DNA from: Streptomyces spectabilis
GTDB taxonomy: Bacteria; Actinomycetota; Actinomycetes; Streptomycetales; Streptomycetaceae
Length of the DNA stretch: 64,000 nucleotides
Direction: 5' to 3'
Assembly (NCBI RefSeq): GCF_008704795.1
Contig: NZ_CP023690.1
Location: forward strand, 5,900,501 to 5,964,500
The notes under the pieces: model-generated
Seen by the model: the letters and a program-made list of their open reading frames with translations, nothing else
Databases searched by the model: none
What the model was told of the DNA's origin: nothing
Program-made: the position numbers and the translations under genes
In this document: positions 34,373 to 42,490 of the stretch, in pieces
Layout of the letters: each line of letters opens with the position of its first letter
Position numbering within the stretch: the first letter of the stretch is position 1

Positions 34373-34876
34373 TCAGTGGTGCCAGGCCGAGCCGTTGACG
34401 TTGTGGATCATCCGCTGGAGGACCTTGAGCGTCCGTACGTACTCGGCGTCGTCGATGCCCTCGTGGATCTCCCGCCGGGTCTCCCGCTGCCGAGCGGCGA
34501 CCCGCTGCTGCAACGCGTGTCCGGCCTGTGTGCGGGCCAGCGTCCGCACGCCGTCCACGGATTCCTCGGTGAGGAGCTTCCGGCGGAGCAGGGCGTCGAT
34601 GTTGTGCTCGATGCCGCCCTCGCCGAACTCCAGGTAGCCGCGCAGGACGCCGACGACGGCCGCGCGCTCGCGGGGGCCTTCGGCCGGGACCTGGTTGAGG
34701 ACCCACCACTGCGGCTGGGTGAGGCCCTCCTCCGCGAGCATCGTGCGGATGTGGTGCACGACGACCTGCCCCGCCGCCGTACTCCAGTAGCCGATGGGCT
34801 GGTTGACCAGATCGGCGTCGCTGTGGGAGGGGGTGAAGACGGGCTGTGTGGCGTTCGTTTCGTTCGTCATGACCAT
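34373..34876 (-). CDS. MarR-family transcriptional regulator
   Basis: A 167-residue protein with the MarR winged-helix layout: AGQVVVHHIRTMLAEEGLTQPQWWVLNQV, an atypical middle helix pair (AAVVGVLRGYLEFGEGGIEHNIDALLRRKLLTEE with the wing) and TQAGHALQQRVAARQRETRREIHEGI. It overlaps the 3' end of the flavin monooxygenase gene by 10 bases on the same strand. A 20-bp palindrome sits just before its start. Likely controls this two-gene unit in response to an aromatic or phenolic ligand (inferred). Confidence 0.82.
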   Translation of the reverse strand: MVMTNETNATQPVFTPSHSDADLVNQPIGYWSTAAGQVVVHHIRTMLAEEGLTQPQWWVLNQVPAEGPRERAAVVGVLRGYLEFGEGGIEHNIDALLRRKLLTEESVDGVRTLARTQAGHALQQRVAARQRETRREIHEGIDDAEYVRTLKVLQRMIHNVNGSAWHH

Positions 34877-36330
34877 GAACGTAGAACCTCAAGATTGGTT
34901 GAGGTCAAATACTCCTGGAGGTCTTTTCCGCTCCGGCCCGCGAGGGCGACGTAGCCGTCCGGGCGGACGAGGAAGAGTCCCTCGTCGTAGCCGTCGAGGG
35001 CTTCCGCTCGGTGGATGTGCACCAAGTCGGCTTCCAGCGGCGGGAGTTCGGCCTCCGTGCCCACCGCCAGGAGGGTGAAGTGCGGGCCGCGGAAGGCGTC
35101 GAAGAGGCGACCCGCGCCGAGGCGGGCGTCGGGGGCGCGGTCGCCCGCGCGCACGCCCCCGACGGAGGTCCGGGCATCCAGGGACAGGGGCGAGTCCCGG
35201 TACTCCAGGCCGAGCTGGCGCGTGGCCGCGCCCCTGCGGGCCTGGCCGCGGTGGATGCGGGTGGACAGGTCCAGCATCCGCGCGGCGTTGGGCAGCCGCT
35301 CCTCCTCGTACGTGTCGAGCAGCGCGTCCGGCGCCCCGTGCCGCAGGACGAGGCCCAGCTTCCAGCCCAGGTTGTACGCGTCCTGCACGCTGGTGTTGAG
35401 GCCCTGGCCGCCCGCGGGCGAGTGCACGTGGGCCGCGTCGCCCGCCAGGAACACCCGTCCCGCGCGGAAGCGGTCCGCGAGCGCGGCGCGCGGCCGGAGG
35501 TCGGAGGCCCAGCGCACCTCGGTGACGTCGTCGGCCGCCAGATGGGTGCGCGCGGCCACGGCCTTGCGCACGCCGTCGGGCGAGGTGTCCGGCGCGCCGC
35601 CGTCCGCGAACTGGGCGGTGAGCTGGAAGTCGGGTGTGCCCGGCAGCGGGCAGACCGCGGTGAAGCCCGCGTCGGCCGACGGCGGGAAGATGTGCCAGTT
35701 GTCGCGGTCGAGCGCGCCCTCGCGGATACGGATGTCGGCGACGAGGATCGGCTTGGGGTCGACGGTCTCGCCCGTCATGCCGACGCCGAGCGCGCGGCGC
35801 ACCGCGGAGCGGCCCCCGTCGGCGGCCACGGCGTAGGCGGCCCGGACCGCGGAGCCGTCCGCGAGGCGCGCGGTGACCCCGGCCGCGTCCTGCTCCAGGC
35901 CGGTCACCTCCGTGCCGAAGGCCACCGCGCCGCCCAGCTCCGTCAGGCGCGCGTACAGGATCTCCTGCGTGCGCCACTGCGGCAGCAGCCACGGCCCGGT
36001 GTACGGCGCGGCCTCCGTGGCCTCCGGTTCGTCGAACATGCGGTGCTCGCCCTGGCGTACGCCGTCCGCCCACACCATGCCCACCGGCGCCGGGCCGCCC
36101 GCCTCCAGGACGGTGCCGATGACGCCGAGGTCGTCGAGGACCTCCAGGGTGCGCGGCTGGATCCCCTTGCCGCGCGAGCCGGGGAACAGGCGCTCGGCCC
36201 GTTCGACGACGAGCGCGGGCACGCCGCGCCGGGCGAGGTCCACGGCCAGGGCCAGGCCGGTGGGGCCCGCGCCCACGACTAGGACGTCCGTTTCCGCGAC
36301 GCCCGCTTCCTTAACGTTGTTAAGTGCCAT
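34867..36330 (-). CDS. FAD-dependent aromatic monooxygenase (PheA/TfdB type)
   Basis: A 487-residue flavoprotein hydroxylase of the PHBH fold. N-terminal GxGxxG in VLVVGAGPTGLALAVDLARRG, ERAERLFPGSRGKGIQPRTLEVL, the DG motif YAVAADGGRSAVRRALG and the second FAD motif GRVFLAGDAAHVHSPAGGQGLNTSVQDAYNLGWKLGLVL. The C-terminal thioredoxin-like domain ends at LEVLRSWS. Members hydroxylate phenols, rifamycin or tetracycline-like polyketides. The substrate is unknown. ATG 36330 starts just inside two TTAAC-N3-GTTAA operators shared with the divergent TetR gene. Confidence 0.9.
   Translation of the reverse strand: MALNNVKEAGVAETDVLVVGAGPTGLALAVDLARRGVPALVVERAERLFPGSRGKGIQPRTLEVLDDLGVIGTVLEAGGPAPVGMVWADGVRQGEHRMFDEPEATEAAPYTGPWLLPQWRTQEILYARLTELGGAVAFGTEVTGLEQDAAGVTARLADGSAVRAAYAVAADGGRSAVRRALGVGMTGETVDPKPILVADIRIREGALDRDNWHIFPPSADAGFTAVCPLPGTPDFQLTAQFADGGAPDTSPDGVRKAVAARTHLAADDVTEVRWASDLRPRAALADRFRAGRVFLAGDAAHVHSPAGGQGLNTSVQDAYNLGWKLGLVLRHGAPDALLDTYEEERLPNAARMLDLSTRIHRGQARRGAATRQLGLEYRDSPLSLDARTSVGGVRAGDRAPDARLGAGRLFDAFRGPHFTLLAVGTEAELPPLEADLVHIHRAEALDGYDEGLFLVRPDGYVALAGRSGKDLQEYLTSTNLEVLRSWS
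34886..34905. promoter_or_regulatory. 20-bp inverted repeat upstream of marR, inside the monooxygenase 3' end
   Basis: ACCTCAAGATTGGTTGAGGT: perfect 7-bp arms, 6-bp centre, starting 10 bases before the marR ATG. It is shaped like a MarR operator although it also codes for the C-terminus of the monooxygenase. Confidence 0.6.
36311..36323. promoter_or_regulatory. TetR operator copy 1
   Basis: TTAACGTTGTTAA, a palindrome falling on codons 3-7 of the monooxygenase. Same sequence pattern as the copy 36 bases away. Confidence 0.7.
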
Positions 36331-36346
36331 GCCCCGGAGGATGCGC

Positions 36347-36359
36347 TTAACGGTGTTAA
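36347..36359. promoter_or_regulatory. TetR operator copy 2 with divergent promoters
   Basis: TTAACGGTGTTAA. On the minus strand a perfect -35 TTGACA (36362-36367) lies just upstream and a CATCCT -10 just downstream for the monooxygenase. On the plus strand the site runs into TAAATT (36357-36362), the -10 of the tetR gene. Binding would block both. Confidence 0.75.
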
Positions 36360-36368
36360 ATTGTCAAG

Positions 36369-36995
36369 GTGCCTACGACTCGACTGGACCGCACCCGCGT
36401 GGCGCGCGTCGCCCTGGACCTGCTGAACGAGACCGGCCTCGACGGCCTGACCCTGCGCGCGATCGCCCAGCGTCTCGACGTCAAGGCCCCCGCCCTGTAC
36501 TGGCACTTCAAGGACAAGCAGGCGCTGCTCGACGAGATGGCGACGGAGATGCTGCGCCGCATGACGGCGGACCTGGAGGGCGGCCCGGACGACGGCTGGG
36601 AGGCGGCCCTGACCTCGGCCATGCGCACCCTGCGCGGCCATCTGCTGCGCTACCGCGACGGCGCGAAGGTCTACAGCGGCACGCACTTCACGGACACCTC
36701 GTACGCCGCGCCGATGGAGGCCCAGCTGCACCGGCTGACCCGCGCGGGTTTCACCCCGTCCGCGGCGGCCCGCGCCTGGCTGACCGCGTACAGCTACACG
36801 ATCGGCTACGTCATCGAGGAGCAGGCCGGCGGCGACTACGACCTGGCCGCCCGAGCCGAGCGCCTGAAGGACCACCCCCTGGCCGCGGCCGCGGGCGAGG
36901 AGCTGTTCCGCGGCCGCGAGACCGGCTTCGAGGCGGGCCTCACAGCGGTGGTGACAGGCATCAGCACCACCCTGAGGCCGAGCAGGCCCAATTAA
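36369..36995 (+). CDS. TetR/AcrR-family regulator with TetR_C domain
   Basis: A 208-residue repressor. The helix-turn-helix is RVALDLLNETGLDGLTLRAIAQRLDVKAPALYWHFKDKQALLDEMA, and the C-terminal half (RYRDGAKVYSGTHF...AWLTAYSYTIGYVIEEQAGG) is the tetracycline-repressor type ligand domain. GTG 36369 follows a TAAATT box by 6 bases with no Shine-Dalgarno: probably leaderless. It most likely represses itself and the divergent monooxygenase. A dispersed repeat begins directly at its TAA stop. Confidence 0.92.
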   Translation: MPTTRLDRTRVARVALDLLNETGLDGLTLRAIAQRLDVKAPALYWHFKDKQALLDEMATEMLRRMTADLEGGPDDGWEAALTSAMRTLRGHLLRYRDGAKVYSGTHFTDTSYAAPMEAQLHRLTRAGFTPSAAARAWLTAYSYTIGYVIEEQAGGDYDLAARAERLKDHPLAAAAGEELFRGRETGFEAGLTAVVTGISTTLRPSRPN

Positions 36996-37020
36996 GCCCG
37001 TCCGGCGTTTGAGGACGAGC
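36995..37020 (+). repeat. Dispersed GC-rich repeat after tetR
   Basis: Begins at the last base of the tetR stop codon: AGCCCGTCCGGCGTTTGAGG and on. A probable weak terminator element; no paired inverted copy nearby. Confidence 0.8.
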
Positions 37021-37114
37021 GCGCCAGCGCGATGCAGTAACGGGCGGAAGAAACGGCGAGGAGGGGGACGGTGGGGCGCGGGGTGCCCACACCCCGCCGC
37101 GGCCCGCCCTGGGC

Positions 37115-38557
37115 TCAGCCCAGGGCGGCCCGCTTCAGCGACCGCGCCCGCCGCGCGACCTTCCGTACCGCCGCGTTCCGCGGGATGAACGCCAGCTGCA
37201 CCGGAATGCCACCGGGCAGCGCGAGCGCGGTGAGCCGGCGCTTCTTGAAGTACCGCCAGGTGCGGTCGTTCAGATGCGCCGCCAGATACGCCTCGGCGGC
37301 CGGGCGCAGGCTCGGATAGATCTTGGGCTGCATGGCGAAGCCCACCGCGCGCACGAGGCCGGTCAGCGCGCGCGGGTCGGGGCGCGCGCCCTGGCGGGCG
37401 ACGGCTTCCCGGTCGGCCAGGTCCGGAAGGAGGGCGTCGACGAGCGTGACCGGGACGCGGTTGCTGTTCTCGTACGGCTTCAGGCGCTCCAGGAGCAGCT
37501 CCGTGCCGACGCGGGCCACCGGCAGGTCGTAGAACGCGGACGCGGTGAGCAGCGCGGTGGAGAAGCAGCCGACGACGAGCGCGGGCCGCATCCGCTGGTA
37601 GAGGACCTCCGCGAGCACCGGCGTGTCCAGGACCGTCAGCTCGACGCCGATCCGCTCGGCCTCCTTCTCCAACTGCCGGGACCAGCGCGCCGGGGCCGTC
37701 GGGTGCGGCTTGAACACCACGCGGGTGTGGCCGAGTTCGGCGGCGCCGCGCAGCATGGCGCCGTGCAGCTCCTCCTCTTCCTCCGCGGTGAGGATGCCGA
37801 GCGCGGACAGATACTGGCCGAGGAGCAGGGCCGGCTCGCTGACCCGGGGGAGCGCGTCGATGACGCCCGCGTGGGTCTCGTCGTCCGCGAGCTCGGCGAG
37901 GACCTTCACGAAGGTCTCCGTCGGTACGACCTCCTGCTCCACGCCGAACTCCGTGAGCAGCAGCGGCTTCAGGCCCGGCACCAGGTCGAGGTGGAGCAGG
38001 CGGCGGATCCGGGTGCCGACCAGCGGGTCGAGCTTGCTGCGGGTCGGGCCGTAGCTCATCAGGCCGTCGGCGTACACGTCGACGGGCGCGCCCTCGAAGA
38101 TGCGCGCGACCGCGAGCGCCGGGTTGACCTGGATCGACTCGACGGCCAGCTCGACGCGGTCGTCGCCGAGGCCCCAGGCCAGGCGCACGTACCGCTCCCA
38201 CAGCGGCAGGTCGTCGCCGCGCGGCGACCAGCCGCCCGGGTGGAAGGGGGAGATCGTCTCGTTCCAGGACACCACGTCGTCGAACCGGGTCCGCAGCTTC
38301 TCGAAGCCGGGCATCGTGGCGACGGACGGCGTCGTCTCGGGCGTCGCCGCGTTGTTGGCGATCAGCAGGACGCGCCGGTCGGCCGGGCCGAAGCGGTCGG
38401 TGTCCAGGGCGGCGGCCAGCGTGGCGATGCCGTACAGCGTGGACGCCAGGAAGATCTGCGTGGTGCCCCTGCGGTGGTCGGGCGTCGCGGCGACGAGGGC
38501 CGCGGTGTGCGGGTCGCGCACCGCGGACCCGGCGCCCGGCAGTCCGGCGGCGCTCAC
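37115..38557 (-). CDS. Polysialyltransferase-like glycosyltransferase
   Basis: A 480-residue cytoplasmic transferase-like protein of the alpha-2,8-polysialyltransferase (POLYST) superfamily. FLASTLYGIATLAAAL and LLIANNAATPE near the N-terminus, VFKPHPTAP in the middle and PALVVGCFSTALLTASAFY fit a GT-B fold binding a CMP-nonulosonate. It probably adds Kdn/sialic-acid type residues to the wall polymer. The GTG at 38557 overlaps the preceding GT2 gene by 4 bases (GTGA). Donor and acceptor are inferred from the neighbouring neuA and neuB genes. Confidence 0.75.
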   Translation of the reverse strand: MSAAGLPGAGSAVRDPHTAALVAATPDHRRGTTQIFLASTLYGIATLAAALDTDRFGPADRRVLLIANNAATPETTPSVATMPGFEKLRTRFDDVVSWNETISPFHPGGWSPRGDDLPLWERYVRLAWGLGDDRVELAVESIQVNPALAVARIFEGAPVDVYADGLMSYGPTRSKLDPLVGTRIRRLLHLDLVPGLKPLLLTEFGVEQEVVPTETFVKVLAELADDETHAGVIDALPRVSEPALLLGQYLSALGILTAEEEEELHGAMLRGAAELGHTRVVFKPHPTAPARWSRQLEKEAERIGVELTVLDTPVLAEVLYQRMRPALVVGCFSTALLTASAFYDLPVARVGTELLLERLKPYENSNRVPVTLVDALLPDLADREAVARQGARPDPRALTGLVRAVGFAMQPKIYPSLRPAAEAYLAAHLNDRTWRYFKKRRLTALALPGGIPVQLAFIPRNAAVRKVARRARSLKRAALG

Positions 38558-39534
38558 GCGGCCACCTCCCCGGCACCGACCGGACGGCGGCGCAGGCGCC
38601 GAAGGCGGGTGGCCCGCTGCAGGTCCATGGAGTCGAGCGCCTCGTCGAGGACGCCCTGCGGCATCCGCTTGAGCGCGGCCGCGCTCAGCGTCTTCAACTT
38701 TCGCGCCACCGCTGGCTCGAACCTTTCGATTGATCCCAAGTGATGGGAGATGATCGCGCAATATGTACGGACGGCCTTCGGAAGCAGCTTGTCCGCGTCG
38801 CGGTCCTCCGCCGTCTCCTTCACCACCTGGTCGAAGGCCTTGATGAAATCGAGCTGGCGCACATCGCCGATCTGGGTGAGCGACGACGACACACCGCGCC
38901 GGTAAAACACTCCCAAGAGGCTGACCGCGGCGAACGTTTCCGCCTCGCGGTGCAGCCGCCAGATCCACGGCCGGTCCTCCGCGGTGCGCAGACCGTGCGT
39001 GAAATGCAGCAGGCCGCGGTCGAGCAGCCTGCGGTGGTAGACGCCCGCCCAGGCGAACGCGTAGTCCACGGACGTGGAGCGGTCCGCGGGCAGTATCACG
39101 TCACGCGGGCTCATCACCACGCCGCGCCTGCCGTGCGGGACGCGGTGCACGCTGCGGGCGCGCGCCGTGCACTGGACATGGTCGGTGCGTACGAAGTCGC
39201 AGCCCAACTCCTCGATGGAGGCGACGAGTTGACTGAAGTACCCGGGCGCGAGCCAGTCGTCGCCGTCGAGGAACGTCAGATATTCGCCGCGGGCCGCGTC
39301 CAGGCCGGTGTTGCGGGCGGTGGCCAGGCCCCCGTTCTGCTCGTGTCTGAGGTGCACGGCACCGGGGAGCTCGCGCGCGGCCCGCTCCAGGATGTCCGGC
39401 GTCTCGTCCGCCGAGCAGTCGTCGACGAGAATGAATTCGAAGTCGTCACGCGCGTTCGCACGCAAAGACTTCAAGGTGTCGGGCGCGTATTGCTGCACGT
39501 TGTAGAACGGCACGATGACGGAGAGCTTAACCAC
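38554..39534 (-). CDS. Glycosyltransferase family 2
   Basis: A 326-residue GT-A transferase. LSVIVPFYNVQQY, FEFILVDDCSADETPDIL, EQNGGLATARNTGLDAARGEYLTFLDGDDWL (with the metal-binding DGDD) are in order. The C-terminal helices have no membrane segment. Start at GTG 39534 (VKLSVIVPF) gives the usual N-terminus; a TAACGT box sits 7 bases upstream, so it is probably leaderless. It overlaps the polysialyltransferase-like gene, forming a two-gene operon divergent from the rest of the cluster. Confidence 0.9.
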   Translation of the reverse strand: MVKLSVIVPFYNVQQYAPDTLKSLRANARDDFEFILVDDCSADETPDILERAARELPGAVHLRHEQNGGLATARNTGLDAARGEYLTFLDGDDWLAPGYFSQLVASIEELGCDFVRTDHVQCTARARSVHRVPHGRRGVVMSPRDVILPADRSTSVDYAFAWAGVYHRRLLDRGLLHFTHGLRTAEDRPWIWRLHREAETFAAVSLLGVFYRRGVSSSLTQIGDVRQLDFIKAFDQVVKETAEDRDADKLLPKAVRTYCAIISHHLGSIERFEPAVARKLKTLSAAALKRMPQGVLDEALDSMDLQRATRLRRLRRRPVGAGEVAA

Positions 39535-39541
39535 GTGCGAG

Positions 39542-39547
39542 ACGTTA
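39542..39547 (-). promoter_or_regulatory. -10 box of the GT2 gene
   Basis: Minus-strand TAACGT, 7 bases before GTG 39534; matching TAGCGT at 39720-39725 serves the divergent gene. Two GTTAACCG sequences (39613 and 39671) lie between them and could be regulator sites. Confidence 0.5.
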
Positions 39548-39732
39548 GGTGTCGGCCCGGCATTCGTCTTGACCCGTGGTGGGATGTCAGGTGAACGAAG
39601 CGTGGCGGAATGGTTAACCGGGCCTCCCGTCACGCATTTGCCATGCTGCTTCGCCATTCGTCGGCACGCTGTTAACCGTTTGTTGCACCTGAGTTGGGCC
39701 ACGAATCGAAATGCCTTCCTAGCGTCTTCGCT

Positions 39733-41082
39733 GTGCCAGTAAGCAACAAGACGACGCGGGTCGCCGTGCTCGCCGACTCCGACACCCGGTGGAAGTGGGG
39801 CGCGCTCACCGCGCGGCGCCTGGTCTCAGCCGCCGGGGCCCAGGCCGCCCCCGAGGACGCACCCCAGGACGTCCACCTCGACGGATATCTGCTGCGCGGC
39901 CGGGCCACCCCGACGCCCCGCCAGCTCGAAGAGGTCGGCGTGCGGGCGGACAGCCTGCGCGAGGTCACCGCGATCGAGTTCCTGAGCGAGATGCGCGGCC
40001 GGGCCGCGGAGTACGACGTCCTCGTGCTCGCCCTCGTCGGCGGCGGCGTCCAGGCGGTCCTGCACGGCCTCGCCCGCGACTGGTCCGGCGCCCCGCAGCG
40101 GCCCGTCGTCGTCACCGGCTACGTCGGCGTCGTCTACGAGAAGCTCGCCGACGGCCTGCTCCTGCGCCACGGCGCGGACGTCGTCCTCGCCAACTCCCGT
40201 CAGGACGCGGAGCGTTTCCGCGCGGTGTACGAAGGCGTGGGCGCCGACGCCGACAGCGTCACGGAGGCCGCCCTGCCGTTCCTCGGCGGCGCGCCGTACG
40301 CGCCCCGCGACCCCTACACGGTCGTCTTCGCCGCCCAGCCCTCCGTACCGGAGAAGCGCGCCGACCGCGCGTACCTGCTCGACCGGCTCGTCCAGCACGC
40401 GCGTCTGCACCCCGAGCGCGAGGTCCTGCTCAAGCTGCGCAGCAAGCCCGGCGAGCACACCACGCACATCGAGGAACTGCCGTACCAGAAGCTGGTCAAG
40501 GGCATCGACACGCCGCCCAACTTCCGCCTCGTCTACGGGCACATGGGCGAGGTCCTCGACCGCACCGACCTGCTGGTCACGGTCAGTTCCACGGCCGCCC
40601 TCGAAGCCCTGCACCGGCGCGTCCCGACGGCCGTCCTCACCGACTTCGGCATCCGCGAGGCGCACGGCAACCACCACTTCATCGGCTCGGGCTGCCTGGC
40701 CTCCTGGAACCAGCTCGACGACGGGCACACCCCGGAGCCCGACCCCCTCTGGGTCGCGCGCCAGGGCGTCGCCGCCGACGGCACGTACGACACGGCCTTC
40801 GACGAGGCCCGCAAGCGCGTCGCGGAGCTCGTCGGACGCGCGGCCGAGGGCGGTCTGCCGCCGCTCAGGCCGTACTACACGCAGGTCACGGCCCCCGGCT
40901 ATCTGCCCGGCATCCTCGCCCGCCACCACCTCGGCCCCGACGGAGCGCCGCTGCCCGGCGCCCCCGCCGCCGACCGCGAGCCGGGCCCCGTGCGCCAGGC
41001 CGTGCGCAGCGCGGCGCGCGGCGCCTACCGGCACGGAGTCCAGCGCGTCGCCCCGGTGATCCGGCGGATGGGCGAGCTGTGA
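39733..41082 (+). CDS. Putative glycosyltransferase of the nonulosonate cluster (DUF6716 type)
   Basis: A 449-residue soluble protein resembling the actinobacterial family named DUF6716 putative glycosyltransferases. RVAVLADSDTRWKWGALTARRL opens a Rossmann-like half; the second half has VVFAAQPSVPEKR, EVLLKLRSKPGEHTTHIEELPYQ and LLVTVSSTAALEALHRRVP, which look like the CMP-sugar transferase GT-B pattern. TAGCGT lies 7 bases before GTG 39733, so it is likely leaderless. First gene of the rightward half of the wall-polymer cluster. Specific activity not known. Confidence 0.72.
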   Translation: MPVSNKTTRVAVLADSDTRWKWGALTARRLVSAAGAQAAPEDAPQDVHLDGYLLRGRATPTPRQLEEVGVRADSLREVTAIEFLSEMRGRAAEYDVLVLALVGGGVQAVLHGLARDWSGAPQRPVVVTGYVGVVYEKLADGLLLRHGADVVLANSRQDAERFRAVYEGVGADADSVTEAALPFLGGAPYAPRDPYTVVFAAQPSVPEKRADRAYLLDRLVQHARLHPEREVLLKLRSKPGEHTTHIEELPYQKLVKGIDTPPNFRLVYGHMGEVLDRTDLLVTVSSTAALEALHRRVPTAVLTDFGIREAHGNHHFIGSGCLASWNQLDDGHTPEPDPLWVARQGVAADGTYDTAFDEARKRVAELVGRAAEGGLPPLRPYYTQVTAPGYLPGILARHHLGPDGAPLPGAPAADREPGPVRQAVRSAARGAYRHGVQRVAPVIRRMGEL

Positions 41083-41180
41083 CCGGGCCGCACCGGGACG
41101 GCCCGCCCGTGATCCCGCAGCAAGGCCAGTACCCCCCACCAGGCACCCCTGACGCACCTGGCACCACTGAAGGAGCCTCC

Positions 41181-42476
41181 ATGTCCAAGCCCCACCCACA
41201 GGGCGCGGCGGCACGCCGCGTCCTCGCCGTCATCCCCGCGCGGGGCGGCTCCAAGGGGGTGCCGGCGAAGAACCTGGCGCCGGTCGGCGGCGTTCCGCTG
41301 GTGGCCCGCGCGGTCCGCGCGTGCACCGCGTCCCGCCTGGTCACCCACGTCGTCGTGTCCACCGACGACACGGTGATCGCCGAGACCGCGCGGGCCGCGG
41401 GCGCCGAGGTGGTCCTTCGCCCCGCCGCCATCGCGGGCGACACGGCGACCAGCGAAGCGGCCGTCCTGCACGCCATGGACGCGCACGAGGCGCTGCACGG
41501 CGCCCCGGTCGACGTGGTCCTCCTGGTCCAGTGCACCAGCCCCTTCATCACCCGCGAGGACGTCGACGGCATCGTCGAGGCGATCGTCGAGGGCGGCGCC
41601 GACACGGCCCACACCGTGGCGCCCTTCCACGGCTTCGTCTGGCGCGACGCGGGCGACGAGCCGCCCGCCATCGAGGGCGAGCGCACCGCGCGGGAGGGCG
41701 GCTCGACCAAGGTCGTCACCGGCACCGTCACCTCCGGCGGCTACGGCGTCAACCACGACAAGTCCTTCCGCCCCCGCCGCCAGGACCGCCCCCAGGACCT
41801 CCTGGAGACCGGGGCCGCCTACGGCATGGCCGCGGCCGGCTTCCGGGAGCACAAGCACCGCTTCTTCGGCCACACCGAACTGGTGCGGACCGATCCCGCG
41901 CGCGTCCTGGAGATCGACGACCCGCACGACCTGGCCCGCGCCCGCGCCCTCGCCCCGCTCTTCGACGCGGTGTGCTCGGGCGACGAGGCGGCCCTTCCGA
42001 CCCGCGACGACATCGACGCGGTCGTACTCGACTTCGACGGCACCCAGACGGACGACCGGGTGCTGATCGACTCCGACGGACGGGAGTTCGTCACCGTGCA
42101 CCGCGGTGACGGCCTCGGCATCGCGGCCCTGCGCAGGTCGGGCCTGAGGATGCTGATCCTGTCCACGGAACAGAACCCGGTCGTCGCCGCGCGGGCACGG
42201 AAGCTCAAGCTCCCCGTGCTGCACGGCATCGACCGCAAAGACCTCGCACTGAAGCAGTGGTGCGAGGAGCAGGGCATCGCTCCCGAGCGCGTGCTCTACG
42301 TCGGTAACGACGTCAATGACCTCCCGTGCTTCGGCCTCGTCGGCTGGCCCGTGGCGGTCGCGAGCGCCCACGACGTCGTGCGCGGCGCCGCACGCGCGGT
42401 CACCACCGTCCCCGGCGGTGACGGCGCGATCCGAGAGATCGCCGCCTGGATCCTCGGCCCCTCCCTCAACAGTTAA
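41181..42476 (+). CDS. neuA: Acylneuraminate cytidylyltransferase fused to a HAD phosphatase
   Basis: A 431-residue two-domain enzyme. Residues 10-240 are a CMP-nonulosonate synthetase (VLAVIPARGGSKGVPAKNL nucleotide-binding loop; VDVVLLVQCTSPFITREDVDG). Residues from about 275 are a HAD domain of the KdsC/Kdn-9-phosphatase group, with the nucleophile Asp283 in LDFDGTQTDD, then ILSTEQNPVVAARARKLKL and VLYVGNDVNDLPCFGLVGWPVAVA. One chain could therefore dephosphorylate Kdn-9-phosphate (or Neu5Ac-9-P) and activate it with CTP. ATG 41181 has AAGGAG upstream; a GTG at 41079 overlapping the previous stop is less likely. Confidence 0.9.
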   Translation: MSKPHPQGAAARRVLAVIPARGGSKGVPAKNLAPVGGVPLVARAVRACTASRLVTHVVVSTDDTVIAETARAAGAEVVLRPAAIAGDTATSEAAVLHAMDAHEALHGAPVDVVLLVQCTSPFITREDVDGIVEAIVEGGADTAHTVAPFHGFVWRDAGDEPPAIEGERTAREGGSTKVVTGTVTSGGYGVNHDKSFRPRRQDRPQDLLETGAAYGMAAAGFREHKHRFFGHTELVRTDPARVLEIDDPHDLARARALAPLFDAVCSGDEAALPTRDDIDAVVLDFDGTQTDDRVLIDSDGREFVTVHRGDGLGIAALRRSGLRMLILSTEQNPVVAARARKLKLPVLHGIDRKDLALKQWCEEQGIAPERVLYVGNDVNDLPCFGLVGWPVAVASAHDVVRGAARAVTTVPGGDGAIREIAAWILGPSLNS

Positions 42477-42490
42477 GGAAAGTTCCTGCC

